Made by a program: the position numbers and the translations under genes. Below are positions 38,850 to 53,439 of a stretch of 64,000 nucleotides of DNA, in pieces. The stretch is from the NCBI GenBank assembly GCA_963377175.1, contig CAUJNA010001236.1, positions 817,196-881,195 on the forward strand, read 5' to 3'. The notes below the pieces were generated by a model. It was given only the letters and a program-made list of their open reading frames with translations, was not told the DNA's origin and made no database searches. Position 1 is the first letter of the stretch; each line of letters begins with the position of its first letter. The DNA is from Effrenium voratum (lineage: Eukaryota > Sar > Dinophyceae > Suessiales > Symbiodiniaceae).

Positions 38850-41800
38850 AATCGCCGGAAGAGGCCAACGGAAAAGCAACTTAAGAAAGCCACGTAACAT
38901 GCCAGCCACGAAGCTGCCGGCTTTCGCCCAGCTGCGGTGATCGGAGACATTGGAGCGCCTAGTGGCCACCTAGCCAGCGCAAAGCTTGAACCACCCTGAT
39001 GGAGCTTTCTCATTTGCGAGGGTTGCCGGTTTGTCGCGCTCAACTTCGCTGGCTTTTGCGCGCTGTTTCAAAAGCCATCGCCAGAGTTCAAGTGGAAAAG
39101 GGGGAGATTTAGCTGGTGTTCCCTTGGCAGGCCGCTGATCTGCGCCAGATGTTGGAGCTGGAGGTCAACTTGACCTTCGGAGCCCGCCATGAGGTGCCAG
39201 ACGTGTTGGCCATTCTTGAAGTAGTGCCTGTTACTCCCGTCATGAGTTCTGTCCAGGTTCAGGTGTTGTTGTTTGTTGGTCTTTGTCAAACTATAGCTAC
39301 CAATATCCCCACAGTTGCATTCGATACGCCGTTCTGTTTGCTTTGACGGGCGGTGTGTCATTGTCAACGTTTTTCTTTTGGGATCTTTAAGCCAGCGGCG
39401 CGCACTGGAATGGGTTTCCGAGCCATGTCCCTGTTCGGAGCCTCCAACGTTGGTTTCAAGGGCCACCACCAGCAAGTTGATCAACTTTTAGGGACATCCA
39501 GTGACCCTGAAGAGAACATCTTCAGGAAATTACCCAAGACCTTAGCCCAGATGTTTTTTGAAGGGATATCCAGTGATTTCCTTCAGTTCTGGGTGTGCAA
39601 CACGTAGGACACCGCCCTGGAGAGCTACGAAGCCCGTGTGGGCAGTCGCGTTTATGGCCAGCAGCTCCGCCGCCCCGGCAGCAACCGGCTGGCTCTCGCG
39701 TTGGGATGCCTCAGCCCGCTTTGAACACATGCGATGAAGCACCTCGAGAAAACGGTTTGAACGCGCTTTTTGAGGAATTCACGTGTTCTTTCCCCTGTTG
39801 GTCCTTTTTGGTGAATCTTTTGGTACTCTTTCAATGTCCTGCAGGGGGTGGATCCACAAACGCCACATCCAAACGGGTCTAGACCCACTCATACGGGCGC
39901 TTCTCAAAATTGAAGACCTCTAGGATTGCCGGTGTCCTTTTGCTTCCCTTCTAAAACCATCCGCAAGGCTGTGTCCGCGTTTTGGAGAAACCTCCCCAAG
40001 AAGTTCATCTGTTTTTCTGCTTGATTTGTTTGGTTTGGCATTAAATCACAAGTCCCAAGCCGAATCAAGGTGTAGTAAGTGCAGAGAATGCCGGGCATGG
40101 CACTAGGCCAACGCAGCTTTCCCGAGTGTGAGTGAGGGACTGAAATCCCTTAAGTGCCAAGAGTTGACATAGTCCCAAGATGTCCCAAGCCGTTCGAAAC
40201 ACTACTAGTTGGGACGTGTGTTTGTGTGCATCGATTGGTTGGCTGGCCGGCTGGCTGGCTGGCTGGCTTGCTGGTCAATCTGACCAACCGCCCGTCCGTC
40301 CGTCCCCCCGTCCGTCAGTCAGTCAGTCAGTCACAGAGTTTGCTGTTGCTGTTTGGTGCGCTCCCTGCTTGTTTGATTTTTGTCTGTATGGCTGGTTGCG
40401 AGTGGCCTTCTCCCCCTGGTTTGGGCTTGTGGGCCTACAATGTCCCTATCATGAGGCTGCTCTCCGTGCCTTTTCAGTCAAGTTCAGAAAGGATTCGGCC
40501 AGTTGCCCTTGCTGGCTTTGTGATGCTTAGGCTGGGTTTTGAACCGCTGGTGTTGCTCAAAAGGTGAGTTCTTTTGCTTGGGCGCTCCCGTTCCTCTCTT
40601 GACTGAAGGGCTTGTTGTTGGGTGGCTGTTTTGGCAATAGAATGTTCAGCATGTTGGCCGTTGAGGCTTTAGTGGTTTGTTCATGTAGGCTGATTTATGC
40701 TGTTTATGGTTTGCCTTGACTGCGTGGGCCAGGCCCTAGCATGCGTCGATTTTGGGCTGGTTTCATATTGGTCCCTTTCGGTCCCCTGGTTTGCATGTTT
40801 GCCTCTGGAAAGAGTTCAAGCCCGATCTCGAGTTCACCGGAAATCTAAGCACATAGAGCCAGAGTAAACACATGTTATACAAACTGTATGATAGAGGCTT
40901 CCTCCACACCAAATTATTAGAGGCAGGGCGATTGGTTGAATAATTTTATTTTCGTGACGTCAACAATTTCTTCCAGGAGCAGTTGTTTTTTAGAGGTGTG
41001 GTCCGGTAGCATGGAAACCATGTGTTTTGCAAACTGCGGCCCAGGCGTATTCGCGGCCATGCCAGCAGAGGGCCCTGATGCCGCCCTTCGATACCTTCCA
41101 TCACCACACGAGAACGTGCGGCCCCGGGAGGATGGCGAAACCAAGGGCGGTCGTCACGCGGCGGAATGGCAAGAGCCCCACCATCAGCTGGCGGAATTGC
41201 AGCGGAAACGTTGCAAACCACACAGTGTGTTTCTGTTGCAAATCGTGTTTCTCAATGTTGTTGGCTCAGATGGCCTTGGTCAAAGGCAGCCATCGAAAAG
41301 GATATAGCTTGGCGGTCGAGTCTCCGGCTCAGTCCGCTGACATTTCACCGTGTGCCCAAGACCCCGCTGTTAAGCATGGGCCCACGGCTCCCCGTGTCCG
41401 GCCAAGGGCAGTGAGAAACAGTGTTTCTAGCAACGTGTTCGCCAAAAGGATGCCGAGACAACAGACATATTGAGAAGCACGGTTTGCGCCGCCAAAAACA
41501 GTTGAACAACACTGTATGTTTCGACGTTGTCGCCAATAGGAGGCCGAAGCAAACCCGGCCGAAGCAAACCCGAGCCGGCAGGGCCAGCAGGATTCGAGCC
41601 GGACGACTACTTTTAGTGGAACATCATCAAATGCGCTTCCCCCCCCCACCCCCCCCAACCGAAACCCTATGTATTTGACGACTGCGGAAAGGAACTAGGG
41701 GGGGCAAGCCTCTATCCTCTCTTAGCATCCGACACGCCGAGAATTGTCGGCGGATACCTACACTCAGTCCCTCCCCCGATCAATCTGGAGCCACTTCGGT

Positions 41801-42645
41801 CCTCGTCCTTTACTTCTGGCCCCTCCCCAGCCAATTGAACTGGAAACCGGAACCTGGAAAGCCCTTTCGGTCCTTTCCTTCTTGGCCCCTTCTGGGCACC
41901 TAGAATTTCAATTGGCAACATCGTTTGCTTGCTTAGGGCCCAAAAGGGCCCTGATGAATCGCGGAGATTTCTACGAGGGGGCTGGCCTCCAGGCGGAGTC
42001 CCGCTTTGTGAGCATGCACGCCTTGTCACTTTAAACAGATTCAGGGGAAGCACATGTTTTGGGGAGAACCTGACAGGTTTGACAGTGCCTTAGCATTGGC
42101 GGGCCCAAGCGCAGACAAAGCAAGTTCCAAGCACAAAGGAAAGCTCCTTTTCAGGCAGGTTGTTTTGGCTAACGGGCTGCAGGGGGCCACTTTTGATGGG
42201 GGCGGTTTTGGGGAGGCATAAACATGCATAAACAATGATCGGGTAAGCCTTGTTGGCCCTTTACTTTAGCATTGGTGGGAATCTGGGAGGCCCCTTAATC
42301 AGGGGGGTTCCTAGTCGTGCACAGATACTAGCACGGCTGCGCTTCCAAACGTTCTTGTGCGTGCTGATCCTCAGCACTGCAATTGCGCATCAAGTTTCTC
42401 CACCAGCATCCGCCATGGAACTTGAGTGAAGTGGGAGGGCGAAGCGCGCGCATCCCAGGTGAGAAGAACAAGCAGAAGCAAGGCGCCGGTGGCCAAGGGA
42501 AGGGGAGCCTTTGGCGTCCATTCATTGATAGCCCGCAGCCCGAGTCTGATTATCCCAGCCAACTCCACAAAACAGTTGACAGAGCAACATTACTTGAAGC
42601 ATTGATGACTTAATTCCCATGGAAAGTCGTTCACTTTCAGCAATC
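38850..42645. other. Long stretch without recognised exons
   Basis: Contains repeat family 3 copy 2 (39,411-39,515), a GGCT/CCGT/GTCA microsatellite cluster (40,236-40,335) and unique sequence. Confidence 0.35.
39411..39515. repeat. Dispersed repeat family 3, copy 2
   Basis: Diverged copy of 34,495-34,610 in the same orientation. Confidence 0.5.
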
Positions 42646-42649
42646 CGCT

Positions 42650-42789
42650 CAGATGCGCGTCAGTAATGCCCTCAGCTTTGCGGCAGATGGGCCGTTGCCT
42701 CTCTTCTACCTCACCGGCTTTGTGGATGCCCTTGTGGATGTGCCTCGCGGCGCCGCACCGCCGAAAGGCAGGCGCGAGTCACTTGCGTA
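42650..42789 (+). CDS. Exon of unknown protein (FYLTGFVDALVDVPRG)
   Basis: AQMRVSNALSFAADGPLPLF, then YLTGFVDALVDVPRGAAPPK, ending at TAA. Could be a terminal exon; no family recognised. Confidence 0.4.
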
Positions 42790-43209
42790 AGGTGTCCTGG
42801 TTTCATGTTTGACCTGGATTGCTAGGCCCCCACGGTGGTGAATCTGGGTGTTCGTGAATTAGGGCCAAACGGAAGCCGCTTTGCTGGGTCCGGCTGGGGA
42901 TGTTTCGCCAACGATTTGGAGGCAAGGCCGCCGGCGGTCGAATGTCCGCAGGCTCCACTACGCTGCCACCTGCCCAGGCCAGGACCAAAGCACGACTTTA
43001 GTGGAAGTTGCAATGACGTTGCCCACACGCGTTACCCTCCCGTCCATTTTACATGGAACCTGACGTTCGGGGGGTCCTGGTTTGGACCATCTGGGAGAGT
43101 ACCCGTGTCGGTTGGAAAAGCGAGCGAAAAGTGCCAATCGCGTTATGTGGTTGAAAGCATGGCACAGAGTGACGTTTGCGCTTACCATGCGGCATGAACA
43201 TCATCAGTG

Positions 43210-43300
43210 ATTGCCTTCACGCTGAAGGCTTCTGAGACGCTGGTGGTGGAAGTGAAGCACCGCATGGGCCGCATCAAGGCAGCCGCACACTCGCCTGGCC
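43210..43300 (+). CDS. Possible exon (TLKASETLVVEVKHRMGR)
   Basis: FTLKASETLVVEVKHRMGRI, then KAAAHSPG looks like a short coding segment; the 3' border is unclear. Confidence 0.3.
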
Positions 43301-43769
43301 AGCAGTTTGGGCTGATATTGTGCCATGTGCTGTTTATATCAGCTGCTTGCCAGCGATTCCTCCATCGTCGGCAAAGCCGCACGATTCATCGTTGCCATGA
43401 ATCACCACCGCGAATACCCCAAAAGCCCGAGGTACGCATTTCTTGTTGTGAGGATCCGAAGACTGGAGAATCCATGCTTTGCTTTGTGAATGCGCACATG
43501 CCAAAGAAGTGGGCGGCCCTGAGAAAGACACATGGCCAACGGCACTGACGGGTAACGGAGAATTAGGCTAGGTCCCCCCAGTACCAGTGCCCTTTTACCC
43601 TTTGGGGGAGGGTTCCTCTAAAATCGACGTCCAGAAAAAACATCGGGTACCAACTTATTCTGACCTCTGGAGAAAAGTTGGTACCAACTTATTCGAGCAC
43701 CTCTCTACTGGATGGTACCCTTATTCTAGCCTCTCAAATCTGGAGGACCTAGGTTGTTTTTGTTGCGCA

Positions 43770-43900
43770 AGCGCCTTGCGCCAGGACCCCCCCGAGATCT
43801 ACGACGTGGTGCAGCTCTGCAGCTACTGCCGGGTGCTGGGCACTGCCCGGGGGGACCTGGTGCAGTGCCTCCGGGCCAAGACCGGCGCCTCAGCCCGAAG
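43770..43900 (+). CDS. Exon of unknown protein (YDVVQLCSYCRVLGTARG)
   Basis: ALRQDPPEIYDVVQLCSYCR, then VLGTARGDLVQCLRAKTGAS: GC-rich, helical, with three Cys. No family recognised. Confidence 0.45.
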
Positions 43901-45304
43901 CCTGGGGTGTGGTGCTGGGTGTGGTGCTTCGGGGTACCTTCCATTTCCATTCTTTCCGTCCTTCTTTCTAGAAAACCTCCGGAAACCCAGGGAAAACGGA
44001 TCCGGTGTTTGGAAAGAACGATGGTTGAAAAGAATGGGGAATCGACCCCTAGACGCTTGGGTGCTTGCAAGGACATCAGGAAAAACCGGGTGGAGGGAAT
44101 GGAAAATGGCCAGTGCTTGCGTGTCAGGAATATCTTTTCAGAGATTGTTGCAAGGGTCAACCCACGCCTATAGGCATGGACCCAAAGGTCTTGTGGGATC
44201 CTAAGTTGCTGCACCGAAAAACCTCACGCCAAGCGAGTGAACATGTGCTTGATTAAGCACCTTGACAGCGCTCTTTGCTGCGTGGCTCCAGTTCGCGACC
44301 TTTGAAATGATCGAGGCATTGCTTGAGAGTTAACTGCGTTCGATTGTTTGGCACGGAAGGCGAAAAAAGAAGTGAGCCTGCATGTGCAAATGCAAAGTGG
44401 AAGCTTTCTCCGAGGAATCTCGAAGCTGTAAAGTGCTAACAAGTCTTGCTTGTGTGCAGGAGCACGCCTGGTGCATCATTTCAGCTTGCCAAGGAGATGT
44501 GATGCACGTGACGCGCATCGACTTCTCCGCATCTTGGAGTTACGGCTTGCCGTGCCATCACTGTTGGGTGTTCTGCTTGTTGTGTCCTTGTCTCAGTTGT
44601 TGTTGCCGAAAGGCACCCTGCACCCACCACCGGGCTGTTTTTGAATTTGGTATCTCCAAGCTTTCAGGCTTACCATGGCAAGTCAAGAGCGCGAGCGACT
44701 TGGGAACTGTGCAATGAACAAGGGCCAGAGAAGTCAGTTAGCTAGTGAATTATTTTGCCTAAGCGCTTGGTAAGCTCAACTACTAGTTTCCAAAGCTCGG
44801 CTCAATTTGAGGATGGTTGCCAACATTTGCACTCGGCTGTGAGAAGACAGGGCATTGTTTTTCCAGGGGTCAACTCACATGTATTTTCTGTGCAAGGACC
44901 GAGATACAACACTGGTGGATAAGGCAGAAAACACATTAATTTTGTCGGTTGATCTCCTTTCATCCAGCCCTGGGCCGTGGGCTCTTTTGCGCGTAATTAT
45001 GAGCTCAGGAAGGTAGCCCTGACGGCATGGGCTTTGACAAGCATGTGCTGCCGGCACTGTATGCCACCGCCCGCGCGGTATATGAGAAGCGTGACTTGGC
45101 GGCTGCGTAGGCCGAGCGCTGTAGCAATCTGTAGCTTGGTTGCTTAGTTGCTTGGTCGATCACTGGCCGTTAGAGCAACATCCCCAACGAAACCCGAACC
45201 AGGTTTCGCTGATCTGAAGTTGGCGTGGTCATTGAAGTGCTGCCAAGAGCATTTGTTTCGTTTCTTCCCGGTGGAACCGGCTACCCGTGTAGCCAATTCG
45301 TGTG

Positions 45305-45410
45305 GGCCGCGGTTTTAGGCGACGACCGCGCCTGGCGGATCCAGCTGTTGCAGGCTTCGCCAGAGGAGCGCCGCAACCCGGCAGAGAGAACCGAGCAATC
45401 CATCGCCCGT
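45305..45410 (+). CDS. Exon of unknown protein (DDRAWRIQLLQASPEER)
   Basis: The frame reads LGDDRAWRIQLLQASPEERR, then NPAERTEQSIARFG: coding-like. No family. Confidence 0.4.
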
Positions 45411-47214
45411 TTCGGCGACCTTTCGCCGTGCCAGCCGAAATTTCATAAGCTCAACCCTAATGTTCCCCCTGCGGCCCTTCTCTGACCCACTCACTCATCA
45501 ACCGCAACGAATTCTTTACTCGCCTAGACCGAGCCTGAATCGCCCCTGAATCAAGCCCCTGGTCAGCCCTAAGTCATCAACCCAAACTCGCCCGAATGGA
45601 CTCAGAAGAGGGTGGGGGGGTGGGAGGGGGCAGTAGCACCCGGAGTATTGCCTGTTTCAACTGGGAGAAAAGAATGCAGCGTCCCTTACAACAGTGATGT
45701 ATGCATCGAACATGAGTCTTGAAATCACGAACATGTCCAACCGTAAGCATTTGGAAGCTTCGCATTTTTGCGGGCAAGATGTTTGGTAAAACATGCGCAG
45801 AATGGACTTAGCGTTGTTTGCCATGAAGCAACAGTGCCCACTGACTGCTCACGTGGTTTCCCTGCCAAGGCAGCACATATTGGGTTGCAAGGAATTGGAA
45901 TTGGAAGGTATGGCTTGTGTTTGGGTTGCTATTATTTCGCGGCAACTTCCGTCGTTTCCAGTCACGCACAGTTGGACGGGCGGCGAATATCCAATGAGAG
46001 AGAGAGAGAGATGGCATGCATCATCGCTTTTTAGTGGTAAGCGTGAACCTTTGCTGCGCACGGGAGGGCGAAGCACTGACACCTGGGCGACAGACAGCGG
46101 CCAACTGACAAGCTTATTTGCCTTATTCGAGATTCTCATATCCCAATCAGCATGCACACCCAGAATGTATGCTGCCAGCAGTGTTGAAAGCCTTTTCCCC
46201 CCTACAGTGCCAACATATTGCGTTTCAAGCGCCGCGAGCGAGCAAACACATGTGCCCAGCCCCTGTCAGATTGAGGCCGGCTGATTGGTGAGCTTTGCCC
46301 GCACCTAGATAGATAGCGCATTCTTTGGCAGGTAGTTGCGCTGATCTCATATTGCTTCTCCATTGTTTTTGCACGCAGTGGGTTAGTGTTGAACTGCCTG
46401 TTTGGCAGCTGTAACAGACCACGATGACGCCCCACGATGAACAAGGGTGCAAATGCTTACTAGATATGATCGACCAGGCGTTGCGTTGCTTTTGTGAGGT
46501 CTATCTTAGTGGACCAGCTTGGCATCGCTTGCTCTTGTGGCTGCTTGTGTGCAGTGGTTGGGCTCTTAGGGTAGTGCATTGAATAGTGAGATCGCCGCGC
46601 CAGACGCGGGACAGCGGCACAATTCGCTGCAACACACTTTCAGTGTGGCTCGTCAGCGGTGGGGCAGTATGCTTGGCTGCGAGTGCAACAAGTTTCATAC
46701 TCGCTCTTTCTGCATTTGCTGGCCAGTAGGCATTTTGGGCCAATGTGCCCCGCATTTGTTCTCGTTTTGCTTCCGGGGTGCCAGCTTTTCAGACATCTTC
46801 CGACTTTAGCGGCTTGTTTGACCACGGTACGGTTGACAGATTGGCGCCAGCAGGCAGGCATACTGGCATATCTAGATACAGGGTGGCATGCAGACTTGAT
46901 ACTTTGCACCATCCTGTGCTCGGAGATATCGCAAATGCGAGGTGTGTGATCATGCTTTGGGGCGCAAAGCAGCTGCGGTTCTGGAGGGTGGCTATCCCGG
47001 GTGAGGTTAGTTTTTGGGTGGCCATTTTTCCAGGATCATGAAAACTCATGGCTGACGCAAGAGCCTTGACCAGGCGGGCGGCAAAGGTCTGAATTCCGTG
47101 CAGGCTCTGCATCAACATGTCAGAGTGACTGTGTGTTTGTCAATCTTTAAACCTTGGGCTAAACACCGCGCTTTCCTAGCATGACTTCGGTTCCCGATGT
47201 TGCTTAAAACTTGA
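45411..47214. other. Non-coding stretch
   Basis: No recognised exon or RNA gene. Confidence 0.4.
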
Positions 47215-47319
47215 CTGCTATTGGGTTGGATCTTTAGACTTTAACTTTTTGGGAAATCAAGGTGTTTTCCACTAAACCCCCAAAAAGTTAAACTTTTTGC
47301 AGGGGGGTCAACAGCAACC
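47215..47319 (+). repeat. Dispersed fold-back repeat, copy D
   Basis: The clearest fold-back: CTTTAACTTTTTGGG pairs with CCCAAAAAGTTAAAC across a short loop. The ends match the other copies. Confidence 0.75.
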
Positions 47320-47501
47320 AAGAAAATAGGCATCTTATTTTTGTGTTTGGCATGCACTGCCTGAGTTGATCCAGCCCCTCCAAGTTATCAGGTCAGCATC
47401 GCAGTCCCCCCAACCTCTGCCGACAGTCGCTAGCAGTCAACCCGGTCAATCTTGCCGGTAAGACCCATCGAATTCTTTTGCGGCAGTCACTGCCAGATGC
47501 C

Positions 47502-48765
<1,264 letters not shown>

Positions 48766-49581
48766 AAGCATGAACTCTTTTCGAGGTTGTCAATCTGTTA
48801 CGGCCCATTTTCCACTCGTTGCGACCCAGAGGTTCTCTCAGGGTGTTGCTTGCAAACGAACTCAACTCCAACTCCAACCAGCCAAGCCAGACAAATCAGC
48901 CAGCCAAACTACTCCCTTGGCAACTCTGCGCATGACACGTGTCCAGGAAGGGCGGAATGGTGGAGCTGAGGCTGGCCTTGTGCATTGGTCCTTTCGAATT
49001 GGTTTGTCGGTTTGCCTCAAAAACGTGAAGCCCCGGGAAATGGGAGACTCCTTTTATTTCCCCTGTAAACCCAACAGAGTCCAAGCACAGAAGTGTCCTA
49101 AAATCACCTCCAATTCTTGCCATCCGCATCAGCTTTGTTACGATGAGTTTGTTGCTTTGAATCCGTTGATTGTGAACGAAATTCCTCGCAGCCTGTCGCT
49201 TGCCGAGTTGCATGAATAGCAGCAGGTGGCCGTGGGCAAGGAATGTGGGCCATGATGCGCGTGCTGCGTTTGACCCACGTAGGTGTGAGCCTCAGTACGC
49301 TTATGGCAACACCTCCCACGGCGAGGCAGGATCCAGCGAGTGACATTGCCGCTTCGGCCCAGTCAGCAGGTTGCATCTTTTGCTCTTTGTTGCTATGTTG
49401 CTTGCTGTAGCTGTGCCTCAAGTGGCTGACACGATGGCAAAAAAGGCAGTCCACACCACTACCGCGCCAGCACGCAGCGGGAATGACTACTGACACCTAC
49501 CCGACAAATTGCACACAAGAGGATTTCAAGGGAAAGCTGGAGGTTTTTAAAGGTTGGGCACAGCTTTCCCCAATTTTGCAG
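48766..49581. other. Unique sequence between satellite array and FKBP exons
   Basis: No convincing exon. Confidence 0.35.
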
Positions 49582-49623
49582 GTGACCATCAAGATCGAGG
49601 TGCACGAAATATACATGGAGGAG
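49582..49623 (+). CDS. FKBP gene 3, exon encoding VTIKIEVHEIYMEE
   Basis: After TTTTGCAG the frame VTIKIEVHEIYMEE corresponds to the closing strand of an FKBP domain plus linker. It joins to DVTPDKTGEV at 49,849 in frame, so this protein has at least two FKBP modules in a row. Confidence 0.5.
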
Positions 49624-49848
49624 GATGCCTGCCTCGCTCAGCCTTGGTCCATGGTTGTCTTCCGCGTCAGTCAAAGGTGACCGTTTCTGGCGTAAATGCG
49701 CGGAAAGCTAGTTGTTTCCAAGTTATCCGATTTAGCTCTGATCAAGATCATGGCGAATTGGCAAGCAAGTGCGCATGGAGGAGTAAGCAGCATGTGGTGG
49801 GGCGCGGCACTTGGCAAAAGGCGCGTGAGAAAGTCGCGGAGTTCGGAG

Positions 49849-49899
49849 GATGTCACCCCGGACAAGACGGGTGAGGTCAAGAAGAAGCAGATCCACGAG
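49849..49899 (+). CDS. FKBP gene 3, exon encoding DVTPDKTGEVKKKQIHE
   Basis: DVTPDKTGEVKKKQIHE is the typical start of a downstream FKBP domain (D.T.D.GV.KK...EG). Joining at GAG to GGCGTCGGC (50,705) gives HE-GVGNESPRD, requiring an intron that begins GA. Confidence 0.6.
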
Positions 49900-50704
49900 G
49901 ACGGGACACTTTTTTTTGAACATTTGTTTTGTTTTATCAGTATATTACTTTTATCATTATTATTGTTATTATTATTATTTGTTATGTATAATATATTTAT
50001 TTATTTTTAGTTTTGCTTTACACACTTCTGCTGTGCAAGCACGTCCGTGTCTCAGGGTACATGCCCAAAATATGTTTCTTGCTTCCCACGTTGCACCAAA
50101 GATGTTGATTGCTGCTGTTCAACATGGAGGATTGGGAAATTCGGATGATTCCTTTTAAGCCTCTGGAACGTGGACCCCTTTCACAACGCAAGGGGAGGAC
50201 AAAGCGTTGCACTTGAACAGCTTATTCGTCGCTTTCTGCTCTTCCAGCAGGCGTCCAAGCTTGCAAGAGTGAAACAGAAGCATAGCAAGTCGGTGACTGC
50301 GGGCATGCATTCACTATACGACGCTTCTTAAAGCTCGACACCATACTTGAGCAGCACATGCGCGCAGCCCTCACATCTGGTCTTTGCAATCAAAAGGTTT
50401 GCATAGGCCCTGCGGTGGCATTGGCGTAGGTTTTGAGGGCAGTTGAAATATATAGGCCGTGTCCAGCAATCGCAATCGCAACTCTGGCTGGCGGTGCGAT
50501 TCTGGTGCTGGAGCTGCCAAAGGGATTGGAAGCTTACATTCCTGCAACGCGATAAAAGAAACACTGGAGAAAAGGTTGCCAGGGGCTCATAAAGCTTCAG
50601 CTTTCCTCATCAAAGTCTTTCGTGCCAAGTTAGGCAGTTGGTTCCAATTCATTGCTGCTGTTCGAGGCTTGCTTTTCTGCGCTTTGCCCCAGTCTTGCGC
50701 GCAG

Positions 50705-50759
50705 GGCGTCGGCAACGAGTCACCCCGGGACACCGCTCAAGTGGTGCTTGTCGTGGAGG
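50705..50759 (+). CDS. FKBP gene 3, exon encoding GVGNESPRDTAQVVLVVE
   Basis: After GCGCAG the frame GVGNESPRDTAQVVLVVE matches the G.G..P..GA.V.V.Y region; the exon stops before a GT donor. The Tyr-Gly pair following the strand is not visible, so catalysis is doubtful. Confidence 0.55.
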
Positions 50760-51480
50760 TGGGTCGCCGTTCCATTCCATGCCTTTTGGCTGTGGGTAAA
50801 AACCAATGGTACCATTGGTGAATCACTGGGGGGTACGATTTGGCTTTTGACCCAGTCATTGAAAGGCATGGCTCTTGAAGTGTGGCGTATCCAGGTGGTT
50901 CGTGGTAGCAGCGGTGCACTAATTGCCTGCTTCGACGGGCCCAATGTCAGACCCTCAGAGCCTGACATCTTCGAACCAATGGGTAGGCGTCAGTTCGCGT
51001 GCGCTCGCACGGCTTGTTCCTTATCTGGGCGTCAGTTCGAGGGTGTCAAAAGGGATTTGGGGAATGGGAGGACTAGCTGAGCCGCAGAATTCACAGAAGC
51101 TTGAAGCTGGATAGGCTTGAGCTTTGATACACGCACACTGCCCGTATTTCATCATCCCTTTGTCGTGTGAATGTAAAGCCTAGCATGCAAGCTAGCTTTG
51201 GAAGGGACGTCGATGCCCGCAAGGGTACAGAATACCGCAACGTATTCCCTACCCCAAAAATGAAAATGGGTACCAAATACAAGACTGTTGTTTGTCCGGG
51301 AAAACCGGCTACGGTCCAACCCTTCGACAGCCCTGTAGCAATTCCCATCCCCCTTCTTGTCCATCAATTCGTTCTTCTCAGTGCTGAGCCATCCACCCGA
51401 TTTCCAACTGCTGAGTTTGGAAGTTTTCCAGGGGGTGCAGTGCCACTCCAAAGCTCAACATCAAATCGACAAAGAGGTAC
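50760..51480. other. Intron, nothing recognised
   Basis: No exon seen. Confidence 0.35.
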
Positions 51481-51527
51481 GCAATTGAGACACCGTGTTC
51501 GAGGCCAGACAACCAACATGCTACTAA

Positions 51528-51770
51528 ACCAATACAAAACAATACAATCCAATACAAAGCCAGTACAAAGGCAGCAGCACTACGCAATGCTAAACCAATA
51601 CTGCTAAACCAATACTGCTAAACCAATAATGCTAAACCAATACTGCTAAACCAATACTGCTAAACCAATACTGCTAAACCAGTACTGCTAAACCAATACT
51701 GCTAAACCAATACTGCTAAACCAATACTGCTAAACCAAGGCTAACTAATACCAAGCCAGCAATACCAACC
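51528..51770. repeat. 14-bp tandem repeat (CTAAACCAATACTG)
   Basis: About ten near-identical units from 51,587, with degenerate CCAATAC-rich edges. Confidence 0.85.
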
Positions 51771-52779
51771 AATACTAACCAATCTGCCCCCCAACCTGTT
51801 TTACCTTTTTCTCCATTGCGCCCCTCGAATTTGTTTGGGGGGAGAGGATTATGATTCAGTCACCCATAGCAGCTATTTTCAGAGCAGCTATCCGTTGCAG
51901 AATTTGGACATGGGCAAAAGGGCTGCACGTCACGCGGGTCAGATTTGTCGGCCTTGTCGCATGGTGCATGGCTCGCCCAGGAAGTAACCTTCTGTGCAGG
52001 CCGGTTGCGCAACGCAGGGTGCTTGAGACGTATTCAGTTTATTTTGTTTCTTTTATTTTCCGGTGCATGTTTGATTTGTCTTGTTTGGTTTGCGTTCGTC
52101 CTTTCCGCCCGGCTAGGTTTGCTCAGTTGGTCCTAGCCCTTGGGCTAGCAAGGGTCCGGTCAGCGCTCGAGTCACCGAGGCTCAAAGTTTGATTTGTGGC
52201 TGAAGCACCTTCTATGGGGTTTCCTGAAAGAAGGAGCCCAACACAATTCTGGTGAGTGATATTTTTGAACATGTTGTTTCTCTTCAGTCTCCCCAAGCTC
52301 CTGACACCAAGCAACAGTGTGGGAACAGTCAAGACGCAAATGTCTCTGAAGAACCCGCAGGGGACGGCTACGTATGCGATGCCCTCGAGCTGGCGATCCG
52401 ACACATGAACCAAGGCCCGGGTTGCGGGGGGATCCACACGAGGCCCCTGCGTTGGTTTGGTCGATCAAAAGCTATGTGGCCGACTCGTCCTTTTTTCTTT
52501 AGTCCCCCAAAATGGCTTCGGTATTGTGGGGCTTCCTTTTGAGATTTTGAGTTGAGTTGTCATGCGATGTAGTGTCGCTGGAGCTTCCTTGAAGATGTTG
52601 ATGTGGCAGGCTAGCAACAAGATTTTTCTGTTAGGGGCGACTGGAATAAAGTAGTGGGTGCAAATTTGAGGGCCTGCAGCACTACCCCCCGTTGCGGGTT
52701 TCATTGCGGGCAGTTGCTAAACAGGCGACATGAAAAAGGAAAGCGACTTTAGGGAAGCTCAACTTTTGGATTTTAGGGT

Positions 52780-52781
52780 GT

Positions 52782-52859
<78 letters not shown>

Positions 52860-52922
52860 TTTTTGTTTTGTTTTGCTTGCTTGCTTGCTCGCTCGCTCGC
52901 TCGCTCGCTTGCTCGCTTGCTC

Positions 52923-52953
<31 letters not shown>
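52780..52953. repeat. GCTT/GCTC tetranucleotide microsatellite
   Basis: Long GCTT run, interrupted by a T-rich patch and a GCTC variant block. Confidence 0.9.
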
Positions 52954-53439
52954 GGTTGTGTGTGTGTGTGTTTGTTTTTAGCATTGTTCTGTCTTTAACA
53001 TTGTTGAATTGCGGGGGGGGGGGGCTGGTCTTTATTCCAGGTGCATGTGTTTATCTTGTCACCGGTTCGTCTTTATTTCGGACTCAATCAATAAATTTGG
53101 GTTGCTTCCCCTGTCCAATTCCAGGCAAGGAAAGGAAGAGGAAGTCACGGCAAGCCTTGTTGCAAGCGCAATTTGCCAGAGTGGTTGGATCAATTTACGC
53201 TGCCAAAGCTCAAGGTCATGACAGCAGTCATATCGCGTTCTTGATGGCATGTAAGGGTTTCTCCTCTCCTATTATCCATCAAAAGGGTTAAAGCCCCGCG
53301 GTAAGTTCTGATGATGAGCTAACAGCGCAGCCTCTAGCACGCGCGCCAGGTGAGCGCGCCATGGTGTCTTGCTCAAAGCCCTCCATGTGCCGGCGCACTC
53401 AGCGCGCGGATAATTTCATAGACATGGTAGTGCACATTG

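Noticed and set aside
52682..52998. LACL-repeat ORFs
   Set aside because: They are translations of the GCTT tetranucleotide array.
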